DNA from: Deltaproteobacteria bacterium | GTDB taxonomy: Bacteria > Desulfobacterota > Desulfobacteria > Desulfobacterales > Desulfosarcinaceae | NCBI GenBank assembly: GCA_021819735.1 | Contig: JAKAFO010000008.1 | Span: forward strand, 1-35,595 | Length of the DNA stretch: 35,595 bases | Reading direction: 5' to 3' | Part shown: positions 8,601 to 16,438 of the stretch, piece by piece | Layout of the letters: each line of letters begins with the position of its first letter | How positions within the stretch are numbered: position 1 is the first letter of the stretch | Notes under the pieces: model-generated | Seen by the model: the letters and a program-made list of their open reading frames with translations, nothing else | Told to the model about the DNA's origin: nothing | Databases searched by the model: none | Translations under genes and position numbers: made by a program

Positions 8601-9214
8601 GGCAGGCCTGTTTTTCAGTGGTGTTCGCTCCTCGTCCTGGCCCTTGGCTGGGGCCTGGCTGCTATGTCGGCGGCGTGCTTTTGACGCTGGTCCCGGGCGC
8701 GACGTCTTAAACCTGACACTTTTTTTAATCGGGACGGTTTCTCGACGGTGTCACGGATGTATCCAAGGCTTTATCCGATTTTATACATTGGAGGCATCTA
8801 TTTATATATAACTGGATAACACAAGGCTTAATTTCGATCCTCCGAAAAAAAGAGGCGCTTCTTTTGGAATCGGCCTAAAGTTTGCAGTGCAACCCGTCGA
8901 TGACTTGTTTGACCGCGGCCGCAAGCCTTCGATCGAACGCTGAAAGCGGGACGGATCGATGGTCACCTCAAATGGGCGATTTATAGAAAGAGCGGCAGTT
9001 AAAGTCAAGGCAGGGGGGGAGAGGGATGGTTCCACCACGCGGCGTCTTGGGCGGGATTTGCGAAAAGCTACCATATGTTGTTTGTGTCGAAAAATTTGGC
9101 ACAATAGGTACTAACTAAGCTTAATTATATATAAATTATACATAATTTCACTTGACACCCGGAAATGCTTCGATGAGGATGGAGTCCAACACCAAGAAAA
9201 GGTCCAAGGAGAAG
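8601..9214. other. Long intergenic control region between the two-component pair and the HTH-pil operon
   Basis: About 600 bases carry no convincing gene on either strand. The base composition falls sharply, with AT-rich tracts around 8775-8815 and 9113-9150 that contrast with the GC-rich genes beside it. The right part has a sigma-54-like element (9096-9111) and several TATAAA- or CATAAT-like hexamers at 9128-9146 without a good -35 partner. The leftward kinase gene and the rightward HTH-pil operon both have to start from here. A leftward frame of 100 codons (9104 to 8802) has no family features and crosses the promoter-like tract, so I do not call it. Confidence 0.6.
9096..9111 (+). promoter_or_regulatory. 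Possible degenerate sigma-54 promoter before the HTH-pil operon
   Basis: TTGGCAC matches the -24 half of the sigma-54 consensus. At the right distance the -12 half reads GTAC rather than TTGC, so only the T and C agree. The site lies about 100 bases before the HTH gene and faces the pil operon, and a sigma-54 activator is encoded next door. The weak -12 element keeps confidence low. Confidence 0.25.
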
Positions 9215-9469
9215 ATGTCGCACCATGATGCACTTCCACATCCAAACATCGGGATAGGCAGACAATCGAACATGGCGAAGAATTCACTTAAAAAAATACG
9301 AGAATCTCTTTTGATGAGCAAATCCGAACTCGCCAGGGAAGCCAATGTGTCACCGATCACCATTACGCGCATCGAAGAGGGCATGCCGTGCCGCATGGAG
9401 ACCAAGCGTAAAATTCTTTTGGCCCTCGGATACAGTTTGTCGGATGCCAAAAAAATCTTTAGCGAATGA
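9215..9469 (+). CDS. Small helix-turn-helix (XRE-like) DNA-binding protein heading the pil operon
   Basis: An HTH of the Cro/C1 type is visible as LKKIRESLLMSKSELAREANVSPITITRIEEG, followed by a helix with KRKILLALGYSLSDAKKIF, the usual end of this domain. The 84-residue form starts at the ATG at 9215, which has AAGGAG three bases before it. This spacing is short. Other in-frame starts are TTG 9152, ATG 9173, ATG 9179 and ATG 9272; the last gives only the bare HTH (65 residues) but lacks a good ribosome site. The stop lies 9 bases before pilM, so the gene is the first of the pil operon and may control it. The target is unknown. Confidence 0.75.
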   Translation: MSHHDALPHPNIGIGRQSNMAKNSLKKIRESLLMSKSELAREANVSPITITRIEEGMPCRMETKRKILLALGYSLSDAKKIFSE

Positions 9470-9478
9470 GAGTGGACT

Positions 9479-10534
9479 ATGTTTGGTACCAAGAATCGAT
9501 TGGTAGGACTCGATATCGGCTCAAAGGCCATCAAGGCCGCTGAAATCATCGAGAACAAAAAAGGTTACGCTCTGGCCAAGTTCGGAATGGTCGAAATGCC
9601 GCCCGGGCTGATCGAGGACGGCGCGATCAAGGACCCCGAGGCTGTGGCCGAGCTGATCCGCGGGCTGTTCAAAACCTACGGCATCAAAAATCGAAGCGTC
9701 GCGGTGTCCGTCGGCGGCTATTCGGTGATCGTCAAAAAGATCAGCGTGCAGAGCGCCACCGAAGCGCAGCTCCAGGACACGATCCACTTCGAGGCCGAGC
9801 AATACATCCCTTTCGACATCAACGACGTGAATCTGGATTTCCAAATCCTGGGAGAAAACGAAAACAACCCCAACCAGATGAACGTGTTGCTGGTGGCGGC
9901 CAAAAAAGAGATGGTCAACGATTACGTGAACCTGGCCGAAATGGCCGGTTTGGACCCGAAGATCATCGACGTCGACGCCTTTGCCCTGCAAAACGTTTTC
10001 CAGATGAACTACGAACCCTCTCCCGAGGAGAACATCGCCCTGATCGACATCGGCGCCAGCAAAACATCGCTCAACATTCTCAAGGGCGACAACTCGGTCT
10101 TCATGCGCGACGTCTCCCTGGGGTGCGGCCAGATCAACCAGAAGATCGCCAGCCTGGTGAACTGCAGTACCGAAGAGGCCGAGGCCATGAAGTTCGGCGA
10201 GGGCGGCGACAGGATCTCGGCCGAAGATCTGTCGGAAATCATATCGTCGGTGGTCACCGACTGGTGCACCGAGATCCGGCGGGCATTGGACTTCTTCTAC
10301 TCCACCTATCCGGACGATCAGATCAAGCGCATCATTCTCAGCGGCGGCGGCGGCAATATTCATGAATTGCGCCAACTGCTGGCCGTGGAGACATCGGCCG
10401 AAGTGAGCACGATCAATCCGTTCCAGCGATTCTTCCTGGACGGTGCAAAATTCGACACGGAATATTTGGAAAAAATCGCCCCCCAGGCATCCATATGCAT
10501 GGGGTTGGCCACCCGCAAAGTGGATGACAAATAA
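9479..10534 (+). CDS. pilM: Type IV pilus inner-membrane platform protein PilM
   Basis: This 351-residue actin/FtsA-fold ATP-binding protein sits on the cytoplasmic side of the type IV pilus alignment complex and binds the N-terminus of PilN. It opens with RLVGLDIGSKAIKAAEI (phosphate-1 loop), and has ALIDIGASKTSLNIL (phosphate-2) and IILSGGGGNIHELRQLL (adenosine motif). Length and motifs fit PilM closely. The stop overlaps the start of pilN by one base (TAATG). It is followed by pilN, pilO, pilP and pilQ in the canonical order, which confirms the assignment. Confidence 0.95.
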   Translation: MFGTKNRLVGLDIGSKAIKAAEIIENKKGYALAKFGMVEMPPGLIEDGAIKDPEAVAELIRGLFKTYGIKNRSVAVSVGGYSVIVKKISVQSATEAQLQDTIHFEAEQYIPFDINDVNLDFQILGENENNPNQMNVLLVAAKKEMVNDYVNLAEMAGLDPKIIDVDAFALQNVFQMNYEPSPEENIALIDIGASKTSLNILKGDNSVFMRDVSLGCGQINQKIASLVNCSTEEAEAMKFGEGGDRISAEDLSEIISSVVTDWCTEIRRALDFFYSTYPDDQIKRIILSGGGGNIHELRQLLAVETSAEVSTINPFQRFFLDGAKFDTEYLEKIAPQASICMGLATRKVDDK

Positions 10535-11118
10535 TGATACGCATTAATTTACTTCCCTATCGGGCAGCCCGTAAGAAAGAGAACATCCGCTTCCAATTGA
10601 ATGTTTTCATCGGATCGGTCGTCTTCGCGCTCCTGGTCGTCTTCTGGTACAATTCCATGCTCAACGGCAGCATTTCGGATTTGAACACCGAGATCGCCTC
10701 CACCCGGGAGCAGGTGGCAAAGTACCAGGCGATCAACAAGGAGATCGAAGAGATCAAAAAAACCCTGGCCCTCATCGAGAAAAAGATCGAGGTGATCAAG
10801 TCGCTGGAGCGCGACCGCAAGGCCCCGGTCCAGAACCTGGACAGCATTTATCAACTTCTGGTGGAAAAGCGCATGTGGTACTCCCAGATCGAAGAGAAGG
10901 GCGATACCTTCAAGATCAGCGGCGTGGCCATCGACAACCAGACGGTGGCCGACTACATGACCCGCGTCGAAAAATCGGAGCGCTTCCAGAACGTGCGCCT
11001 GGTAGCCAGCAAGCAGTATAAATTGCAGGGCAAGGAAGATATGAGCCTCAAACAGTTCGACATCAATTTTCAGAGGAAGACGACTTCCAACACTCCGGCA
11101 GAGGTTAAAAAGAAATGA
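10534..11118 (+). CDS. pilN: Type IV pilus assembly protein PilN
   Basis: The 194-residue product opens with the diagnostic MIRINLLPYR, the short cytoplasmic motif that docks into PilM. One membrane helix follows at about residues 26-44 (VFIGSVVFALLVVFWYNSML), then a coiled coil (about 48-95) and a ferredoxin-like periplasmic domain that pairs with PilO. The start overlaps the pilM stop by one base and the end overlaps pilO by four bases (ATGA), so translation is probably coupled. Confidence 0.95.
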   Translation: MIRINLLPYRAARKKENIRFQLNVFIGSVVFALLVVFWYNSMLNGSISDLNTEIASTREQVAKYQAINKEIEEIKKTLALIEKKIEVIKSLERDRKAPVQNLDSIYQLLVEKRMWYSQIEEKGDTFKISGVAIDNQTVADYMTRVEKSERFQNVRLVASKQYKLQGKEDMSLKQFDINFQRKTTSNTPAEVKKK

Positions 11119-11753
11119 AGAAAGGCAGCACTCCCACCAGCGCCGTGGCGCCCTTGTTGTCCAAGATCGAGGAGCTGACCAAACCCCAGCGCATCGGCAT
11201 CTTCGTGGCCGTGCTGGTGTTGATCTTCGGCCTCTCGATCTACTTCCTGTTCTGGCCCAAGCACGAGCAGATCTCCGGCTTGAAGACCCAGTTGGCCAGC
11301 GTGCAAAAAGAACTGGAGACGGCCAAGAAAAATGCCGCCCAACTCAACGACTGGCGCAACAAAAGGAGCCAGAAAGAGGCCGAATACAAGCAGGTAAGCC
11401 GGGCGTTGCCCGAAAAAGAAGAGATCCCCTCCCTGCTGGCCGGCATCTCCCAGGCCGGAAAAGAGGCCGGATTGGAGTTTCTGCTTTTCCAGCCCAAGCC
11501 TGAAGTCCCCAAGGATTTCTATGCGGAAATACCGGTGGATATCAATGTGAGCGGCAGCTATCATCAAGTGGCGATCTTCTTCGACAAAGTGGCCAACCTG
11601 CCGCGCATCGTCAATATCCGCGATGTCAAAATGGCGCCCCAATCCCAGAAGGAAAATAATGCCCTGACCACCTCGTGTCAGGCCGTTACCTATAAGTTCA
11701 TGGAATCGGCCCCCAAGCCAAAAACGGGGCAACCGCAGCAAGCACCCAAATAG
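11115..11753 (+). CDS. pilO: Type IV pilus assembly protein PilO
   Basis: The 212-residue protein has a single membrane helix at about residues 29-50 (IGIFVAVLVLIFGLSIYFLF), a periplasmic coiled coil rich in Lys, Glu and Gln (about 52-95) and a PilO-type globular domain with the typical LLAGISQAGKEAGLEFLLFQP segment. It dimerises with PilN and links to lipoprotein PilP. Its gene sits between pilN (4-base overlap) and pilP. The C-terminal tail is Pro/Lys-rich. Confidence 0.95.
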   Translation: MKKGSTPTSAVAPLLSKIEELTKPQRIGIFVAVLVLIFGLSIYFLFWPKHEQISGLKTQLASVQKELETAKKNAAQLNDWRNKRSQKEAEYKQVSRALPEKEEIPSLLAGISQAGKEAGLEFLLFQPKPEVPKDFYAEIPVDINVSGSYHQVAIFFDKVANLPRIVNIRDVKMAPQSQKENNALTTSCQAVTYKFMESAPKPKTGQPQQAPK

Positions 11754-11769
11754 ATAGGTAAGGTTGCGA

Positions 11770-12588
11770 ATGAAAAGGTATTTGATCATTTTACGAAAGA
11801 GCGTTTGGGTGGTTCTCCTGGCAGGTTTGCTGGCCTGCGGCGAAGAGCCGCCTCCCGCCCCCCAACCCAAAGCGGTGAGCAAGAAGATCGCGGTTCAGCA
11901 GGCCCAACCGACCCCGGCCACCACGATGCCCTCGCCGGTCTCAACGCCGAGTCCGGAGACGGGTCCGGCCGCACCCTTGGGAACGGCGGTTTCACCGACC
12001 CCGGCCGCATCCCCAGGCGCAGTTCCTGTTCCGGCCATACCGTCCGCTCCGGGGAGCCCGGCAGTAGAGTTGGAGAAGGTCGCTTCCGGCGTGGCATCGA
12101 CGGAAACATCGGGCACGCCCCAAGGCACCGCGGCATCGGCCGCACCGGCACCGGCCCCCACGCCTCCGGCCGGCGACGCCTCTAGCCTGGTGAAAGAGTC
12201 CATGCAGTTGGCGGCCGCCTACGATGCCGAAGGCCGATTCGATCCTTTCGAGCCGCTGTTCAAAGAGCAGCAAACGCAATCCATATCGAGCTCAAAAGAC
12301 AAGCGCTCCAAACGTATCCCCCAGACTCCGCTGGAAAAGGTGGCGCTGGCCCAGCTCAAGGTAACCGCCATCATCCGCGCCGCCAGCGGCAATCGTGCCC
12401 TGGTGGAGGACGCCACCGGCAAGGGGTACGTGGTTCAGGTGGGGACCTACATGGGGCTTAACGCGGGTCAGGTGACCCGCATCGACAACGACCGCGTGGT
12501 GATCGAAGAGGAAATCGAGAACATCAACGGCGAGCTTAGCGTCGAAAACCAAGAGCTTAAACTTCAGAAACCTGCTGGAGAGCTATAA
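11770..12588 (+). CDS. pilP: Type IV pilus assembly lipoprotein PilP
   Basis: The product is a 272-residue lipoprotein: the signal sequence ends in a lipobox (GLLAC) with Cys23 as the lipidation site. A long Pro/Ala/Ser/Thr-rich stretch (about 26-145) follows, and then the PilP beta domain (FDPFEPLF, LAQLKVTAII, NRALVEDATGKGYVVQVGTYMG). PilP joins the PilNO dimer to the secretin PilQ. The low-complexity linker makes it clearly longer than the roughly 170-180 residues usual for PilP. The ATG at 11770 is chosen over the in-frame TTG at 11764, because AAGG lies 6 bases before the ATG. pilQ begins 1 base after the stop. Confidence 0.92.
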   Translation: MKRYLIILRKSVWVVLLAGLLACGEEPPPAPQPKAVSKKIAVQQAQPTPATTMPSPVSTPSPETGPAAPLGTAVSPTPAASPGAVPVPAIPSAPGSPAVELEKVASGVASTETSGTPQGTAASAAPAPAPTPPAGDASSLVKESMQLAAAYDAEGRFDPFEPLFKEQQTQSISSSKDKRSKRIPQTPLEKVALAQLKVTAIIRAASGNRALVEDATGKGYVVQVGTYMGLNAGQVTRIDNDRVVIEEEIENINGELSVENQELKLQKPAGEL

Positions 12589-12589
12589 C

Positions 12590-14926
12590 ATGAGAACGAT
12601 ACAAACGTACATCGCGGTCCTGATCCTATCCACTTTCGGTTTGACGGCCCTGTTTACAGGCTGCGCATCCCAAACCGGCTCCGGCGGCACAACCGGCGCT
12701 TCTTCCGCGCCCGGTCAAGCCACCATTACCGCCGTGACGGCCACCCAGGCTGCCGACCAGGTGGTGGTGGTCGTATCGGCCGACGGCCCGGTGACCTTTT
12801 CGTCCCTGAAGCAACCCGACCCGCTGGCCGTGGTGCTCTATTTTCCGGAAACCGCGGTGGACCAGGCCCGGGTGGATCTGCCGGCCGACATCGACCTGGT
12901 GCCGCGCATCACGGCGCGTCAAGGCAACGGCAACCGCACGGCGCGCGTGGAAATTCTGTTGAGCGCGGACGTGCCGTATACTGCCGTCCCGGAGGGCAAC
13001 ACCGTCCAGATCCGCTTCCAGAAGGCGGCTGCGGTCGCGCCGGCCCAGGCCGCCGTACCGTCCGCCGCGAGTTCGTCGACCGCGACTGCCGGTGCGCGCG
13101 CCTCCAGCCCGCCGATTCCATCTTCGAGCAAGGCCGCCTGGGTTAATAAGGTGGATTTCGTAGGCGAAGAAAACGGCAAATCCACCCTGGTGGTGGGAAC
13201 GACCCAGACTGCGGAATATCGCATCACCAAAATCTCGCCCCAGCGCATCGAAGTGCGGCTGCTGGGAACCAATATTCCTTCTTATCACCAACGGCCGCTG
13301 ATCACCACGCGCTTCAACAGCGCCGTGGATCGCGTCACCCCCACCCAAACCAAGGGTAAAAGCGATTCCTCGATCCTCATCGATATGCGCGAACCGGTGC
13401 CTTATGTGGCCGAGCAGGCGGGCAACCAGTTGTTGATCCACTTCGAAGCCTCCGCGATTCCTCCCAAACCGCTGGAGCAGGCGGATCTGCCGGTCTGGAA
13501 GCGGGTGCTCAACGAAAACGATGCGCAAGGCGAAGCGGCGACCACGGCCGTGGCAATGCCCCTGACTGCGCCGCCGCCCCCCCCCACGGGCGATGCCGGC
13601 ATGGCTCCGGCCAACCGGGCGAATTTGGATCTGGTCGCCCTGGACGCGGCCGCGGCCCAGGAAGAGGCCGACATGCAATCCATGCTGGGGCCGCGCAAGA
13701 AGAACTACACCGGCGAGAAGATCGCCCTGGATTTCTACGAAACCGATATCAAAAATGTCTTTCGCATCCTGCGGGAGGTGAGCGGCAAGAATTTTGCCAT
13801 CGACAAGGATGTCACCGGTAAGGTGACCATGACCCTGGACGAGCCGGTTCCCTGGGACCAGGTGCTGGATCTGGTATTGCGTATGAACCAGTTGGGCATG
13901 AGTCAGGAGGGCGACATCGTGCGCATCGCCACGCTGGAAACCCTCAAGAAAGAGGATGATCTGCGCAAGGCCAAGCTGGAAGCCTACCGCAAGGCGCGCG
14001 AAGAGGTTAAAGCCTTAGAGCCGCTGGTGACGCGCTATTTCCCGGTGAGTTACTCCAGCGCGGTCAACGAAGTCAAGCCGCACATCGAAAAGATTTTGAC
14101 CAAGGAACGCGGCAACGTGAGCGTGGACGAGAAGAATAATCAAGTCATCGTCACCGATACGGCTGCTGTCATGCGCCAGGCCGAGGAGATCATCCGGCGC
14201 ATCGACAAAGTTACCGCCCAGGTGGTCATCGAGGCGCGCGTGGTGGAAGTCAGCGACAACTTCTCCCGCGAGCTGGGCATCGATTGGACCATGAACTACG
14301 GCCCCGGCTTGCTGGGGGATTGGGTTACCGGCACCGACATGGCCATGAACTTTCCCTCCCAGGCCAACTCCTCCATCGGCGTCAGCTTCTCGCGCTTGAC
14401 CGGTGTGCCGTTTGTGCTCAATGCCCAGATCAACGCTCTGGAGACCACTGGAGAAGGCAAGATCCTCTCCTCACCCAAGATTCTGACCCTGGACAACAAG
14501 AAGGCCAAGATCAAACAGGGTGTGGAGTATCCTTACCTGGAGCGCGACTCCTCGGGCGGCTCGTCGGTGAAGTTCAAGAACATCGATTTGCTGCTGGAGG
14601 TGACGCCCCACGTGACGCCGGACAACCGCATCTCGCTGGTGATCTTCATCACCAAGAACGATGTGGCCGGCATTACCGCCGGCGTACCCTCGGTCGCCAC
14701 CAACGAAGCCCAGACCGAACTGCTGGTCAATGACGGCGACACCATCGTCATCGGCGGCATCATCAAAGCCTCGGAGAGCAAAGGCTCGGACGGCTTCCCG
14801 GTCTTGAACAGCATCCCCTTGCTGGGCTGGATGTTCAAGAATACCACGACCAAGAAGCAGAGCAACGAACTGTTGATATTCATGACCCCGCGCATCGTGC
14901 AACTGGAACAGGTGGCGGTGCAGTAG
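12590..14926 (+). CDS. pilQ: Type IV pilus secretin PilQ
   Basis: This 778-residue outer-membrane secretin forms the channel through which the pilus passes. The N-terminal signal has a lipobox-like end (LFTGC, Cys25), so it may be a lipoprotein secretin. Two AMIN-like peptidoglycan-binding regions (about 45-140 and 185-285) come next, separated by an Ala/Ser/Pro-rich linker. Then come an STN/N0 domain near 377 (KIALDFYETDIKNVFRILR), a secretin N1 domain near 480-550, and the secretin barrel with ILSSPKILTLDNKKAKIKQG near 622 and the closing ELLIFMTPRIV. It is the last gene of the pil block, and no terminator is evident before the next gene. Confidence 0.95.
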   Translation: MRTIQTYIAVLILSTFGLTALFTGCASQTGSGGTTGASSAPGQATITAVTATQAADQVVVVVSADGPVTFSSLKQPDPLAVVLYFPETAVDQARVDLPADIDLVPRITARQGNGNRTARVEILLSADVPYTAVPEGNTVQIRFQKAAAVAPAQAAVPSAASSSTATAGARASSPPIPSSSKAAWVNKVDFVGEENGKSTLVVGTTQTAEYRITKISPQRIEVRLLGTNIPSYHQRPLITTRFNSAVDRVTPTQTKGKSDSSILIDMREPVPYVAEQAGNQLLIHFEASAIPPKPLEQADLPVWKRVLNENDAQGEAATTAVAMPLTAPPPPPTGDAGMAPANRANLDLVALDAAAAQEEADMQSMLGPRKKNYTGEKIALDFYETDIKNVFRILREVSGKNFAIDKDVTGKVTMTLDEPVPWDQVLDLVLRMNQLGMSQEGDIVRIATLETLKKEDDLRKAKLEAYRKAREEVKALEPLVTRYFPVSYSSAVNEVKPHIEKILTKERGNVSVDEKNNQVIVTDTAAVMRQAEEIIRRIDKVTAQVVIEARVVEVSDNFSRELGIDWTMNYGPGLLGDWVTGTDMAMNFPSQANSSIGVSFSRLTGVPFVLNAQINALETTGEGKILSSPKILTLDNKKAKIKQGVEYPYLERDSSGGSSVKFKNIDLLLEVTPHVTPDNRISLVIFITKNDVAGITAGVPSVATNEAQTELLVNDGDTIVIGGIIKASESKGSDGFPVLNSIPLLGWMFKNTTTKKQSNELLIFMTPRIVQLEQVAVQ

Positions 14927-14991
14927 AAAATCGTCGTTCGGTTCAAAGAATAACGAAATTAACGATTAGATCAGTAAATGGAGGGATATAA

Positions 14992-15561
14992 ATGCGACGA
15001 GCGGCCTTTAGACTGGCACTGATTATGATGGGTTTGGTGGCGGGAGCTTATGGATGCAGTTCGTCCAGCGGGCCTCTGGATGAAATCGGGCAGAGATATG
15101 TAAGCAGTGTCACTATCGAAGACAATGGTGAAGAGACTCTTGATATCGATGTAGTTCAGAGTATGTGTGATAATGAGACCGAAGAATTCACAAATGCGTT
15201 TGCGATCCTATCGCTATCGGTGGATGCAGATGCCCCCGGTTTAACGCTGCAAAGCTATTCGATCCAATATATACCTTTAGATAGCCCGGATGGTAACGGC
15301 AATCTGGTTACGCCTCCGGAACTGGTTTCGCCCGAAGATGGTTGGACGCGCTTTGAAGTTGGCGCAGGAGAAAGCGGCCAGTTGGAAGTTACCTGCATGT
15401 CCATAGATACGAAAGAAGAATTTGTAAATTCTTGGCCGGCAGGTGTAGATTATCCATTGTATACAATACGAATTACTTTCCGGTTCGAAAATACAGCTGG
15501 TGAAGATATTGATATTGTCGTCGATAAGACAGTATATTTAGGAAATTATAATAATTGTTAG
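14992..15561 (+). CDS. Hypothetical lipoprotein, AT-rich, downstream of pilQ
   Basis: I do not recognise this 189-residue product. It has a signal peptide ending GAYGC with Cys22 followed by a Ser-rich stretch (SSSSG), so it is probably a lipoprotein. The rest is acidic and likely beta-rich, with a Cys in SMCDNE, another in EVTCMS and a final Cys as last residue, so disulfides are possible. Codon use and base composition are visibly more AT-rich than in the flanking genes. A strong ribosome site (GGAGGG, 6 bases before ATG) supports it. It is placed 65 bases after pilQ on the same strand and ends 21 bases before a strong hairpin terminator, so it may be the last gene of the pil transcript. 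Confidence 0.7.
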   Translation: MRRAAFRLALIMMGLVAGAYGCSSSSGPLDEIGQRYVSSVTIEDNGEETLDIDVVQSMCDNETEEFTNAFAILSLSVDADAPGLTLQSYSIQYIPLDSPDGNGNLVTPPELVSPEDGWTRFEVGAGESGQLEVTCMSIDTKEEFVNSWPAGVDYPLYTIRITFRFENTAGEDIDIVVDKTVYLGNYNNC

Positions 15562-15582
15562 TTGACAACTAATTTCTGCATT

Positions 15583-15618
15583 AAAAACGTTCCCACGCGC
15601 CGGTGTGGGAACGTTTTT
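15583..15618. terminator. Strong bidirectional Rho-independent terminator
   Basis: A perfect 14-bp inverted repeat (AAAAACGTTCCCAC paired with GTGGGAACGTTTTT) has an 8-base loop. The A-tract at one side and the T-tract at the other make it work in both directions. It lies between the convergent ends of the pil-lipoprotein transcript (stop at 15561) and the leftward serS operon (stop at 15624). Confidence 0.9.
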
Positions 15619-15623
15619 TAGCT

Positions 15624-16394
15624 TCAGCGCCTCCCCCCCAACCGCTGCTTGGCTTTCAAGGCCAGATCGCTCTCCTGGGGGGCCAGATCAATGACCGTCT
15701 CATAAGAAGCCCGGGCCTGGGCAGCCTGACCGTTAGCCAGGTAGGCTTCGGCTAGGTAGAAGTGGATATCGGCTGTTTTGGGCGATAGCTTCGCGGCATT
15801 CTCCAGGTAGCGTAGCGCTTGGCGGCCCTGGTTCATGGCCAGATAGGTCCGGCCGCTGCCCACCAGGGCGTTGACCAGGTCGGGCTGCAGCTTTAAAGCC
15901 TCTTTGTAATAATTTAGGGCCGTGTTGTAATCCTTTTTCTTGAAGTATGCGAAGCCCAAATTGGAGAGGGGGAACTGGGGTGTGGCATAGAGAGCGTCCT
16001 TGGTGATCTCCTTGAAAGTGGCGATGGCCAGGTCCCACTCTTCCACCGCCAGGTAGGCGCTGCCCAAGTTGTTGCGCGCCGGCGTATAGCTGGGTTTAAG
16101 CGCGATGGCCTTCTTGAAATGGCTGATGGCTTCGGGCATCATTTTCTTGGACATGTAAACCAGTCCCAGATCGTTGTGCACGAAATGGTCGTCGGGATTG
16201 AGTTGTTCCGCCTTGATCAGTTCCCGCAAGGCGGAAGTATAATCCCCCTGGTGCATATAGGCCTCACCGATTTCCCGGGTGGCGGCGCCCAGCTCTGTGT
16301 TGCGCTGGGTCTGCTGTCCGGCGCATGAACAGAAAACGGTCAGCAGCAGGATAGTGACGACTACGCCCCATACGTTCGCTTTGATTTTCTTCAT
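15624..16394 (-). CDS. TPR lipoprotein, PilF/PilW-like pilotin candidate
   Basis: The 256-residue product has a lipoprotein signal ending in FCSC (Cys24) and is otherwise made of tetratricopeptide repeats (for example YTSALRELIKAEQLNPDDHFVHNDLGLVY and AISHFKKAIALKPSYTPARNNLG). This is the layout of PilF/PilW, the outer-membrane pilotin that helps PilQ multimerise. Its gene lies near pilQ on the opposite strand, as the last gene of the serS-thrC-LysM transcript. The pilotin role is inferred from architecture and proximity; a generic TPR lipoprotein remains possible. Confidence 0.75.
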   Translation of the reverse strand: MKKIKANVWGVVVTILLLTVFCSCAGQQTQRNTELGAATREIGEAYMHQGDYTSALRELIKAEQLNPDDHFVHNDLGLVYMSKKMMPEAISHFKKAIALKPSYTPARNNLGSAYLAVEEWDLAIATFKEITKDALYATPQFPLSNLGFAYFKKKDYNTALNYYKEALKLQPDLVNALVGSGRTYLAMNQGRQALRYLENAAKLSPKTADIHFYLAEAYLANGQAAQARASYETVIDLAPQESDLALKAKQRLGGRR

Positions 16395-16438
16395 TCTAAC
16401 CTCTTATTCCCTTGATTTGCGATGCTTGTCGGATCGCG

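Noticed and set aside
8802-9104. A leftward frame of 100 codons in the intergenic region before the pil operon
   Set aside because: Composition and residues look random, it lacks a good ribosome site, and it crosses the AT-rich promoter-like tracts.
9152-9180. TTGACA at 9152 as a sigma-70 promoter for the pil operon
   Set aside because: No -10-like hexamer lies 16-18 bases downstream, and the TTG is also an in-frame codon upstream of the HTH gene.
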